Below, in pieces: positions 26,510-38,299 of a stretch of DNA of 64,000 nt. Where the stretch lies: positions 310,001-374,000 of the forward strand of contig NZ_BNEL01000001.1 of assembly GCF_018327685.1 (NCBI RefSeq), read 5' to 3'. Made by a program: the position numbers and the translations under genes. Position 1 is the stretch's first letter; each line of letters starts with the position of its first letter. The notes below the pieces were generated by a model. That model searched no databases. It worked only from the letters and a program-made list of their open reading frames with translations, and was not told the DNA's origin. This DNA comes from Streptomyces sp. TS71-3. GTDB lineage: Bacteria; Actinomycetota; Actinomycetes; Streptomycetales; Streptomycetaceae.

Positions 26510-26581
26510 AAGGGGACGGCGAAACAGCGGCCGGAGCCGCGGGGACACCGGCCCGTACGTTATCGATGAAAGGAAATTGCG

Positions 26582-26920
26582 GTGGCACAGAAGGTTCAGG
26601 TCCTTCTTGTCGACGACCTCGACGGTGGCGAGGCGGACGAGACCGTCACGTTCGCCCTCGACGGTAAGAGCTACGAGATCGACCTCACCACCGGCAACGC
26701 GGACAAGCTCCGCGGCCTGCTGGAGCCCTACCTGAAGGGTGGGCGCCGTACCGGCGGCCGTGCCTCGGGTGGTCGTGGCAAGGCGCGTGCGGCGGCGTCC
26801 GGCAGCAGCCAGGACACGGCGCAGATCCGCGCGTGGGCCAAGGAGAACGGTTACGAGGTCAACGACCGGGGGCGCGTCCCCGCGAACATCCGCCAGGCCT
26901 ACGAGGACGCCCACCGCTGA
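26582..26920 (+). CDS. lsr2: Nucleoid-associated protein Lsr2 (xenogeneic silencer)
   Basis: 112 residues. N-terminal dimerisation domain MAQKVQVLLVDDLDGGEADETVTFALDGKSYEIDLT, a basic linker (GGRRTGGRASGGRGKARAAAS), and the C-terminal AT-hook-like domain ending NDRGRVPANIRQAY with the minor-groove RGR at 96-98. Family members coat AT-rich DNA and silence transferred genes in actinobacteria. GTG 26582 with GAAAGGAA about 6 bases upstream. Position before clpC matches S. coelicolor lsr2 as I recall it. Confidence 0.96.
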   Translation: MAQKVQVLLVDDLDGGEADETVTFALDGKSYEIDLTTGNADKLRGLLEPYLKGGRRTGGRASGGRGKARAAASGSSQDTAQIRAWAKENGYEVNDRGRVPANIRQAYEDAHR

Positions 26921-27426
26921 GCGGAGGCGTTCGGCGGCAGGAGAAGGCGGAGCCGGCAGGGGGAGCCGGCAGGAGCTCGCACCGGGAACCGGGGGGTCGC
27001 ACCCATATGGCGGCCCCCTGCGAGTCGTTATGGCCCCAGAGGCGTGAGCGGGGCCGTCTGCCCGGCGCTGTCGCGGCGGCAGCGCCGGAGCGCCCGCGGG
27101 CAGGGGAAGCCCGCTCCCCGGTCGTACGGGGAGAAGCCCGCCCCCCGGCCGTGCGGGGAAGCCCGCCCCACGAACCACCCCTCCGGAACGCCCCTCAGAG
27201 CCGTCCGGAGCAGCCTCAGGGATCGCGCGAGCAGCGACGGAGAGTCACGCCACGTCCCCGTTCGATCGCGGTCCGTGGATAAACGGGGGCGCGTGGGAGC
27301 GCAAGACCGCAGGAAGGGTGTTCGCCCGTAGCGGAGGGAACGGGGGTGCGCCGCATGGACTGTCCGTGGCCGCGGGTAAGACATCCCTAGTGGGGAGGGG
27401 CGACACGCAGGACGGGCACGGCTCAC
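26921..27426. other. Gene-free stretch between lsr2 and the clpC promoter
   Basis: About 500 bases with no ORF that looks like a gene on either strand. It contains an imperfect tandem repeat at about 27100-27175 (three copies of a GGGGA(G)AAGCCCGCCCC-like unit). Small unrecorded ORFs or an RNA cannot be excluded. Confidence 0.5.
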
Positions 27427-27440
27427 GTTCGCCATCGGCG
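27427..27440 (+). promoter_or_regulatory. ClgR-type operator upstream of clpC
   Basis: GTTCGC (27427-27432), five bases, GCG (27438-27440): an exact match to the GTTCGC-N5-GCG site I recall for the Streptomyces ClgR activator of clp and lon genes. It lies 15-28 bases before a TATAT -10-like element (27455-27460), the usual place for an activator next to -35. Confidence 0.7.
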
Positions 27441-27454
27441 TACTGGAGACGAGG

Positions 27455-27461
27455 CTATATG
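27455..27461 (+). promoter_or_regulatory. Candidate -10 element of the clpC promoter
   Basis: CTATATG in GC-rich surroundings just downstream of the ClgR-type box. A start near 27468 would give a leader of about 200 bases before clpC. Confidence 0.45.
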
Positions 27462-27665
27462 CCTGGCCTGCGGGAACATCGTCTCGCACCATCGGGTTGG
27501 AGCAATTGCCGGCGGTTCGGCTGCTGGTTTCCCCGTCTGGGCGGGGGTCATCCGGACAGATGTCGGCAGTTGGAATGAGCGGTCCCCGCTTGCGGGACTA
27601 AGCTGCGGAAGGACAGGGAGGGGAGCGTCCCCTTACTGCCTGACCGCTCTGAGGAGCGATTAACG

Positions 27666-30191
<2,526 letters not shown>

Positions 30192-30230
30192 CCGCTCCGC
30201 GCGGTGCGCACGATGCCTCGTGGAGGCGTT

Positions 30231-30272
30231 GGGGCTGCCCCCGGATCCTGGGACGGGTTCGGGGGCAGCCCC
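30231..30272. terminator. Hairpin terminator between clpC and the convergent NACHT gene
   Basis: 13-bp perfect arms GGGGCTGCCCCCG (30231-30243) and its complement (30260-30272), 16-nt loop, followed by CCCTTTCTCG. Probably ends transcription from both sides, as the two genes converge here. Confidence 0.85.
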
Positions 30273-30289
30273 CTTTCTCGTTCCGGGAC

Positions 30290-33200
30290 TCAGAACGGCG
30301 ATGTGAGTGGCTTGACGAGGGTGACCTGGACGTCTGGGAAGACACGGGTGTAGTGCTCCGCGCTGGAGCCGTCGCTCCCGTCGAGGTTCAGACGCACCTC
30401 GCGCACGGAGGGCAGAAGGCGGGGTAGCGCGGTGAGATCGGTGCCGGCGTTGACGGGGTAGACGGTGAGGTGTTCGACGCCGGGCAACGGGACGACCGCC
30501 GTCAGGGCAGGAAGCGCATCGCGGTGGAGAAACAGAGTGCGCAGTTCCGGCAGACTGGCTACTTCGGCCCAGTCCCCGGCCTCCAGGGGACCCATCTCCT
30601 CACCGAGGGCCAGATGCTTCAGCCCCACCCAACGGCTCAGCCCACGTAGGCCCGTGGTGGCGACAGCACCGTTGTCGAGGTTGAGAAGGGTGAGAGGAGC
30701 CTCTTGGGGCAGCGCGTCGAGGCAGCTTCCCGGAAGCTGCTGGTTCACCATGAGCGATGTGAGTGCGGTGAGGCCGCCCAGACCTCGGACCCCGGGCAGG
30801 CCCCGCAACGACAGGTCGTGGATCGCCGTTTCGGCCAGGGGCGAAAGATCAGCCACGTTCGGGCAACGGGCGAGAGTGAGACGCCGCAGTGCACCCAGCT
30901 GTTTGAGAAAGCGCAGTGACCCCAGCTTCTCGTTGTCCAGAAGGGAGAGGTCGCGTATCCCCGACGGCAGATGGTTCAGGAGCTCCTCCGCCGTGTAGTC
31001 ACCGTAGACATTGAGCCGTGGACGGAGACCGAGCCGAACCAGAGCGCGCAACTGCTCGCGCGAGTGGGCGCTGATGTAGATGTCGTCGGTCCTGAGCCCG
31101 GACAGGAGCTCGTCGGCGAACTGATCGGTGTCGTATCGGTCCCACGCGCGTGAAAGGAGCACGCGCACACGGGAAGCGGGAAACGACCGGAACCGCGCCA
31201 GCACCGGTAGCGCCGCCTCCGTGCCGATCAGGACCGCCGTGCCCGTCACCCGCACGGCCTCCTCGTCGGACAGGCCATCCGGCCCCGGCAGCAGCTCCAG
31301 CACCAGCGGCCCCACCTCCGCCAAGGCCCGCGCGTCGTCGTCCGACCGCGGAGGTATCAGCCCCGAAGCCCGCTCCTCCACCGCCGCCCGTACCGCAGGA
31401 TCCAGCTCCGTCGCGTGTTCCAGGCATGCCATCGCCAGCAGGTGCGCTCGGGCGCGGGTGCGGTCGTCCGGGGCGACGTCACCTGCCTCCAGCAACAGCC
31501 GCAGCAGCTCCGCCCGCTCCCGGGGCCGCCCCTGGGCGACCGCCATGCGGATGACATCCGCCCACTGGTCGTCCGCCGCGTGCTCCGCGAGGAGGCCGAA
31601 GTCGCCGGACTCCACGGCGGCCCGCGCGCCCAGGTAGTCCTGGAACGTGCGGTGCACGAAGTCGACCGTGCCGGGGGCCGGCTCGCGGAGCAGGCCCGTG
31701 CGGACGAGGAAGTGCCGGAGCACGTCCGGGGCGTCGCCCAGTGCCGCCGCCGCGGGGACCGCCGGCAGTACCTCCGCGATGGTGCGTTCCGCCCGCTCCC
31801 GGTCCATCTCGGTGCGGCCGTTGCGGATCAGCCAGTACGCGAGGCGTTGCAGGAGCTGGAGCTGCGGCTCCTCGCTCAGCTCGGGGCCCGCCATGTCGCG
31901 CTCCCGGTCGCGGCGCGTCAGCAGCATGGACAGCGCCGACTCGTACAGCTCCTTGCGCCCGTGCGGGAGGTAGCCGCGGCGGTCCCGGTGCAGTGCGCAC
32001 ACCAGGCCGCACATCAGGGGGTTGGTCGCGAGCCGGCCCAGGTCGGGCTTGCCCCTTACGGCGTCCAGGAGCTGGGTCTCGTACGCGTCGAGCTGGGCGT
32101 CCTCGGCGGGGTCGCCGGTACGGGCGGCGGTGTGCCAGCGGCGGATGAAGGCCGCGACGCCCGACGGGTTCATGGCGGTGAGGGTGAGTTCGGTGAAGCG
32201 GTCGTCGGCGAGCCAGTTCTCGCGGACCGCGGAGGGGCGCGAGGTGACCAGCCAGCGGTTGCCGGGATACGTCTCGGCCAGCTCGCCCAGCCAGGCCCTG
32301 GCGCGGGCCCGCTCGGCCTCCGGTACCTCGTCGATGCCGTCGACGAGCAGCAGGCCGCGGCCCGCCGCAAGCACCCGCGCCTCCCAGCCGTCGGGCTGGC
32401 TGCCCGCGAGCGGTGAGCCGACGGCGGCGAGGAAGCCCGCGGGGGACGGGAGCCGCTCGCCGTGCCGTGTGAGGGTGCGCAGCGGCAGCACGAACGGGAC
32501 CCTGCCGTTCAGGTAGGCCATCTGAGTCGACGGCTCCTCGGCGACCGCCGAGACCGCCAGCCACTGCGCCAGAGTCGTCTTGCCCGAGCCCGCGGCCCCG
32601 CGCAGCAGGACCCGCTGGTGCGCGGCGAGTGCCTGGTCGGCGGGGGCCGGGCCGGTGGGGTGGGGGTGCCGTATGTGCTCCTCCGGCCCCGCCCCGTGGT
32701 ACACGACCGGTTCCGGCGCGGTCGCCTCCAGGCTCAGGTACGCCGCGTCGAGGGGCCATCTGCCGGGGGAATTGCTCAGGTCGATGCCGTAGATCGTCAG
32801 CCTGCCGTGCCGGCCCCGGATGTACGCCCGGTAGGCGCGCTCGAACGTGGCGTCGCGGGTGTCCGGGAGCGGGGTGCGCCTGATCAGCTCGTCGACCCTG
32901 GCGATCAGCTCGGCCTGCCCGCGGCTCTGCTCCACCAGCGTTCGCGCCACAAAGGTGGAGCGCTGGGTGAAGAAGTGCAGGACGTGCAGGCAGGCCCACT
33001 CGACGGCCGACTCCACGAAGAGCGCGGCGTCTGCCGACAGGCCGTCCCGCGGCGGCGGTCCGCCGTCGTACCGGCGCGCGGCGAGGAGCGTGCGGGCAAG
33101 GTCGCGGTGGCCCAGCCGCACCGCCTGGACGTCGTCCATGTCCAGCTCGCCGAAGGCCAGCAGGGCGCGGGTGACGGCCTCGACGACGGCTTCCTGCTCG

Positions 33201-33439
33201 TCCGCGGGGAAGGGGCGCTCGCCGGGCGCGTCCGTCGCCCGGTCTACGAGAGTCCGGGCGAGCCCCCGCACGTCCCGCTCGGTGAGGGTGCGCTGCTCGC
33301 CGCGGAACGAGACGAGGCGGCCGAGCCGCACTGGGCGGTCGGCCAGCCCCGCGCCTGGTCCCGGCGCCACGAAGAGCTTCCTGACCAGCGGTGTCATCAG
33401 GCTCGACGCCAGCCGGCTGCCGAGAACTGCGGGCTCCAT
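30290..33439 (-). CDS. NACHT NTPase with C-terminal leucine-rich repeats (bacterial NLR-like)
   Basis: 1049 residues. N-terminal about 250 residues are alpha-helical with no enzyme motif I recognise (no TIR, nuclease or protease signature). The NACHT core has Walker A GAAGSGKTT (281-289), Walker B LLLVDGIDEVPE (363-374) with the small-residue/acidic NACHT variant, WLVTSRPSAVRENW (sensor Arg), and NPLMCGLVCALHRDRRGYLPHGRKELY (winged-helix side). A helical middle region with FVHRTFQDYLGARA follows, then irregular leucine-rich repeats from about 830 to 1040. This is the animal-NLR order NTPase-LRR. Related bacterial NACHT proteins are anti-phage sensors. ATG 33439 has GGGGGGA upstream. Stand-alone gene. 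Confidence 0.9.
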   Translation of the reverse strand: MEPAVLGSRLASSLMTPLVRKLFVAPGPGAGLADRPVRLGRLVSFRGEQRTLTERDVRGLARTLVDRATDAPGERPFPADEQEAVVEAVTRALLAFGELDMDDVQAVRLGHRDLARTLLAARRYDGGPPPRDGLSADAALFVESAVEWACLHVLHFFTQRSTFVARTLVEQSRGQAELIARVDELIRRTPLPDTRDATFERAYRAYIRGRHGRLTIYGIDLSNSPGRWPLDAAYLSLEATAPEPVVYHGAGPEEHIRHPHPTGPAPADQALAAHQRVLLRGAAGSGKTTLAQWLAVSAVAEEPSTQMAYLNGRVPFVLPLRTLTRHGERLPSPAGFLAAVGSPLAGSQPDGWEARVLAAGRGLLLVDGIDEVPEAERARARAWLGELAETYPGNRWLVTSRPSAVRENWLADDRFTELTLTAMNPSGVAAFIRRWHTAARTGDPAEDAQLDAYETQLLDAVRGKPDLGRLATNPLMCGLVCALHRDRRGYLPHGRKELYESALSMLLTRRDRERDMAGPELSEEPQLQLLQRLAYWLIRNGRTEMDRERAERTIAEVLPAVPAAAALGDAPDVLRHFLVRTGLLREPAPGTVDFVHRTFQDYLGARAAVESGDFGLLAEHAADDQWADVIRMAVAQGRPRERAELLRLLLEAGDVAPDDRTRARAHLLAMACLEHATELDPAVRAAVEERASGLIPPRSDDDARALAEVGPLVLELLPGPDGLSDEEAVRVTGTAVLIGTEAALPVLARFRSFPASRVRVLLSRAWDRYDTDQFADELLSGLRTDDIYISAHSREQLRALVRLGLRPRLNVYGDYTAEELLNHLPSGIRDLSLLDNEKLGSLRFLKQLGALRRLTLARCPNVADLSPLAETAIHDLSLRGLPGVRGLGGLTALTSLMVNQQLPGSCLDALPQEAPLTLLNLDNGAVATTGLRGLSRWVGLKHLALGEEMGPLEAGDWAEVASLPELRTLFLHRDALPALTAVVPLPGVEHLTVYPVNAGTDLTALPRLLPSVREVRLNLDGSDGSSAEHYTRVFPDVQVTLVKPLTSPF

Positions 33440-33951
33440 GCGTGTCCCCCCGGATACGGTGCGTCAGCCGCGTGCCGACGCGACGAGGGTAGCCCCGGTG
33501 GGCGGTGCGGGTCCGCGCCAATGCCCCGGGTCCCTTTCCGGGCGGCCCCACGTAGCCCACATCACATTTCCCGGATTTCTCCGGTGCCTCGCCGGTGACG
33601 TGCCACACAGCGGTGTCCGTGCCTACGAGGCCGGATAGTCGTAGCGGTTTCGGTGGTGTGGGAAACCAGTGGGGCGGATTGCCGCGGGTGGTGCGCGTGA
33701 GGTGCGGTGGGGCCGGTGGGAGGCCTGGGCTTGGCAGGTGTGTGACCTATTTCATTTGTGTTTGACCGTATTTATTGCGTTATCAAATGGGTGGTATGTC
33801 GGGTATTCCCGGCGTGGTCGCTACGGGCGGGCTTAGTAAGTGGGGGTTTTGGTCGCGGGGCGGGGGTCGGGTTACCAAGGGGTGGCCAGCCCGGCTTGTA
33901 CGTCAATAGGCGTGATTTCCGCCGGGTCCATTTATGTCCGGAGGTATCAGA
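33440..33951. other. 512-bp intergenic region with an AT-rich pocket upstream of the M23 gene
   Basis: No gene supported. An AT-rich pocket at about 33735-33795 (ATTTCATTTGTGTTTGACC, ATTTATTGCGTTATCAAAT) is the likely promoter region of the peptidase gene and a plausible Lsr2 target. I looked for the ydaO (c-di-AMP) riboswitch core and did not find its conserved elements. Confidence 0.5.
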
Positions 33952-34743
33952 ATGCTGAAGCGTGCCCTGTCCCGTCGTCCCGCCGCGTCCCGGCTCCGTA
34001 CCCGCGTGGCCATCGTCGCCGCGGGCGTGGGCGCCTCGGCCGCGCTGGGAGCCGGGGTCTCGGCCGCTGCGGACGGCGGCCCCGCCGTGCATGACGCGCC
34101 GGCCGAGCCCGCTGCCTCTACCCAGCTCGTCCCCGTGTCCTACCAGGCGTCCGACGCGCACCACGACAGCCACGACAAGGGTGGCGACGACACTCACCAC
34201 AAGGGCGGCAACGACAGCCACGACCACGCCGGCCGGGGTGCCGACAAGGGTCACGGCAAGGGTGACCACCGCGGCGGTGGCCGGCATGGCGACCACCACA
34301 AGAACGCTCACCACGGCAAGAAGCTCACCTGGGTGCGGCCGGTGCACCACTACAAGCTCACCGCGTCCTTCGACCAGGCGGGCGGCCTGTGGTCGCACAA
34401 GCACTCCGGCCAGGACTTCGCCGTGCCGGTCGGCACTCCGGTGGGCGCCGCGCACAGCGGTGTCGTCGTGAAGGCCGGTCCCAACGGCGGTGGCGACGGT
34501 CCGGCGTACGGCAACGCGATCGTGATCTACAACGGTTACGGCACGTACTCGCAGTACGCGCACCTGTCGCAGATCGACGTGCACGTCGGCGAGAAGGTGA
34601 AGGCCGGCGAGCACATCGCCCTGAGCGGTGACACCGGCAACACGACGGGTCCGCACCTGCACTTCGAGATCCGCCACACGCCGAACTACGGCTCTGCTGT
34701 GAACCCCGTCACCTTCCTGTCCCACCACGGCCTGAAGGTCTGA
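33952..34743 (+). CDS. Secreted M23 (LytM) peptidoglycan endopeptidase
   Basis: 263 residues. Arg-rich N-region and hydrophobic segment (VAIVAAGVGASAALGAGVSAAA) form a signal peptide cleaved near AAA-DGG. A His/Gly/Lys-rich linker (about 60-130, many HHD, GKGDH, HGDHH) leads to the M23 domain with zinc ligands H151 and D155 (HSGQDF), and HLHFEI (H235, H237). The catalytic set is complete, so it should cleave peptidoglycan cross-bridges. Start ATG 33952 with GGAGG about 8 bases upstream; an ATG six codons earlier lacks an RBS. The His-rich linker could bind metal or simply span the wall. Confidence 0.93.
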   Translation: MLKRALSRRPAASRLRTRVAIVAAGVGASAALGAGVSAAADGGPAVHDAPAEPAASTQLVPVSYQASDAHHDSHDKGGDDTHHKGGNDSHDHAGRGADKGHGKGDHRGGGRHGDHHKNAHHGKKLTWVRPVHHYKLTASFDQAGGLWSHKHSGQDFAVPVGTPVGAAHSGVVVKAGPNGGGDGPAYGNAIVIYNGYGTYSQYAHLSQIDVHVGEKVKAGEHIALSGDTGNTTGPHLHFEIRHTPNYGSAVNPVTFLSHHGLKV

Positions 34744-34803
34744 GGGACGAGAGGGACCGCAGGGACCCCCTGACGAGGGCTGCGTACGGCGGCCGGTGAC
34801 TTC

Positions 34804-35496
34804 TCACCGGCCGCCGTCGTGCGTCCCGGTGGCCGCGTCCCCGTCCGCCTTGCGGACCCCTGGCCCGGTGGCCTCCCCGGCCTCGCCGGAGTGGGCGCGG
34901 GCGGCCTCGGCGGGGTGCGCGGGCTCGCCCGAGTGCGCCTGGGCGACCAGGTCCATCGCGACCCGCAGGACGGCCTCGCGCTTCTCCTCGGGGCTGCCCT
35001 CGGCCTCCCTGAGGGTGAAGGTCCCGGCGTGCATCGTGAAGATGGCGGTGATGCTGCGGACCTGGTCGGTCAGGTCGGCGCCCGGCTCCTTCAGCAGGTC
35101 GTACATCGCGAACATCCGCTGCTTGAACAACTCGCCGGGGATCAGCTCCTTCACCGTCGCCTGGTTCTCCTGCATGAACCGGAACATGGGGGCGGCGGTG
35201 GCCAGCGCCTCGCTGTAGCGGCGGAGCAGTTCGAGCTTGGTCTCCAGGGTGTGCGGCTGCTGCTTGCCCCACTCGATCAGGTCCGCCATGGGCCGGCCGA
35301 TGTCCTCGAAGATGCTGATGAGGATGTCTTCCTTGGTCTTGAAGTGGTAGTACAGCGCCGCCTTCGTGACATCCAGGTGCTCGGCGATCTCGCGGAGCGA
35401 GGTCTTCTCGTAGCCGTGCTCCGTGAAGAGCTCAAGGGCCACGTCCTGGATGCGCTGGCGCGTGTTGCCGCGCCGCTGCTGCTTGCTGCCGTCCAT
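34804..35496 (-). CDS. TetR-family regulator, divergent from the DHA2 efflux gene
   Basis: 230 residues. HTH at about 14-60: RQRIQDVALELFTEHGYEKTSLREIAEHLDVTKAALYYHFKTKEDIL. Ligand-binding helices follow and a low-complexity His/Gly/Ala tail (HSGEPAHPAEAARAHSGEAGEATG). ATG 35496, GAGGAG about 10 bases upstream. The spacer to the divergent exporter carries a 21-bp inverted repeat, so this protein probably represses both genes and is released by a substrate of the pump. Ligand unknown. Confidence 0.93.
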   Translation of the reverse strand: MDGSKQQRRGNTRQRIQDVALELFTEHGYEKTSLREIAEHLDVTKAALYYHFKTKEDILISIFEDIGRPMADLIEWGKQQPHTLETKLELLRRYSEALATAAPMFRFMQENQATVKELIPGELFKQRMFAMYDLLKEPGADLTDQVRSITAIFTMHAGTFTLREAEGSPEEKREAVLRVAMDLVAQAHSGEPAHPAEAARAHSGEAGEATGPGVRKADGDAATGTHDGGR

Positions 35497-35521
35497 CGTG
35501 GGTGACTCCTCAAGCCCCGGA

Positions 35522-35594
35522 ACTTACTTGACGCCCGGCTAGTGTTCAGATTACCTTGCTTTCGTGCGGTCAGCTAGCCGGGCGGCAAGTAAGT
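35522..35594. promoter_or_regulatory. Long inverted repeat in the TetR / efflux divergent promoter
   Basis: Arms at 35522-35542 (ACTTACTTGACGCCCGGCT...) and 35574-35594 match as reverse complements at 20 of 21 positions, separated by 31 bases that contain TTACCTTGCTTT. The ACTTACTTG motifs at the outer ends look like paired TetR sites, one over each promoter. Acting as operator is inference from position and symmetry. Confidence 0.75.
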
Positions 35595-35636
35595 GTCGTC
35601 GTCGCCGGTCCGGCCGTCTCGAGTCGTCTCCTTTAA

Positions 35637-37274
<1,638 letters not shown>

Positions 37275-37294
37275 TCAGCGCCTTCTCGGCCTGA

Positions 37295-37328
37295 GGGCCC
37301 CGGAGCGCGGTACTGCGCCCGGGGGCCC
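37295..37328 (+). terminator. Hairpin after the efflux gene
   Basis: Nearly perfect 14-bp arms (GGGCCCCGGAGCGC at 37295-37308; 37315-37328) with a 6-nt loop, 20 bases after the stop. The rest of the gap to 37596 shows no gene. Confidence 0.65.
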
Positions 37329-37596
37329 AGCCATGGCCGGTCATCGCGGGCCGCCGTCCTGGTCATCGCGGGCCGCTGCCGGGTGCGCGGGTGGTGGCGT
37401 TGTCGGAGGGTGGGGGAGAGCCCGGTTCCGGGAGCGTTGTTCCGGACGCCGAGGGGAGTGCCGGCCGGGATGGCGGCGGGAGTGCCGGTCCGGGCATCTA
37501 CGGCAGGTAGCGCAATTCTGGAGAAGCGGACCGCGGTGCGCGCTGGCTACCGTTGCGGGGACATCGGAACACCCCCCTGACCTGCGGGAGCACGAA

Positions 37597-38043
37597 ATGA
37601 TCAAGGGACTCGCCATCGCGACTGTCTGGGTTCTGGACCAGGACCGGGCCAAGGAGTTCTACACCGAGAAGCTGGGCCTTGAGGTCCGCCAGGACATGAC
37701 CATGGGGGAGGACGGCATGCGCTGGCTCACGGTCGGCGCGAAGGACCAGCCCGACGTGGAGCTCACGCTGATGGTGCCGGGCGCCAACGCGATGGATCCC
37801 GAGTCGGCCGAGGCGCTCAAGAAGCTGATCAGCAAGGGCATGCTCGGTGCCGGGGTGATCCGCACCGACGACGTGCGGGGGGACTACGAGCGGCTCAAGG
37901 CGCGCGGGGTGGAGTTCGTGCAGGAGCCCCAGGAGCGGCCGTACGGTACGGAGGCGCTGTTCCGTGATGACTCCGGGAACTGGTTCTCGTTCACGCAGGC
38001 CCGCTCGGAGGGGTTGGACCTGGACAAGGACTGGGCTTGTTAG
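37597..38043 (+). CDS. VOC (glyoxalase/bleomycin-resistance fold) family protein
   Basis: 148 residues with the paired beta-alpha-beta-beta-beta units of the vicinal oxygen chelate fold: ATVWVLDQDRAKEFYTEKLGLEVRQDM, then VELTLMVPG, IRTDDVRGDYERLKARGVEFVQEPQERPYGTEALFRDDSGNWFSF. Members include glyoxalases, dioxygenases and drug-binding proteins; the metal ligands cannot be assigned safely here. ATG 37597 with GGGAG upstream. No operon partner. Confidence 0.9.
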   Translation: MIKGLAIATVWVLDQDRAKEFYTEKLGLEVRQDMTMGEDGMRWLTVGAKDQPDVELTLMVPGANAMDPESAEALKKLISKGMLGAGVIRTDDVRGDYERLKARGVEFVQEPQERPYGTEALFRDDSGNWFSFTQARSEGLDLDKDWAC

Positions 38044-38082
38044 CGGCCCCGTCGCCCCCACTGTGGGGGCTCGCCCCTGAAA

Positions 38083-38103
38083 GGGGCGCGGGGAACTGCG
38101 CGA
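38083..38103 (+). repeat. Single copy of the GGGCGCGGGGAACTGCGCGA repeat
   Basis: Core at 38083-38103, followed by GAGCAACCACCGCCGG, a GGTCCCGAAACGACAGGAAC segment and CGCCGTGGCTTGTCGCGCC, which look like the accessory modules of the 7-kb copy with the closing arm lost. Lies between the convergent VOC gene and cseC. Confidence 0.82.
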
Positions 38104-38299
38104 GCAACCACCGCCGGCGGGTGGTCCCGAAACGACAGGAACGGCCCCTTTGCGTGGGGTGGCGACGGGCGGGTCTCGCCGTGGCTTGTCGCGCCCTCGC
38201 GGCGGAGCCGCATATCAACACAGCCCTACGCCAGGGCGCCACGCCAGGGCGGGGCCGCACCCCGAGCCAGGGGGGCCTCCGCGAGGTGCCGCCGCCTCG

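Noticed and set aside
27028..27578. Possible genes in the lsr2-clpC gap (open frames on both strands)
   Set aside because: Composition is Arg/Pro/Gly-rich without domains, no good RBS, and the region contains the clpC promoter elements.
30290..33439. STAND regulator of the SARP/AfsR type
   Set aside because: No N-terminal SARP DNA-binding domain or TPR repeats; the C-terminus is leucine-rich and the NTPase is of NACHT type.
33620..33951. ydaO (c-di-AMP) riboswitch upstream of the M23 peptidase
   Set aside because: Several Streptomyces wall hydrolases have one and disA is in the window, but the conserved core (GGGGGACCCA, GGGGTGAATC, CCGTCAGCTAACC-like) is not present.
33758..33958. 66-codon plus-strand frame before the M23 gene
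   Set aside because: It runs through the promoter pocket and the M23 RBS, and its composition is not protein-like.
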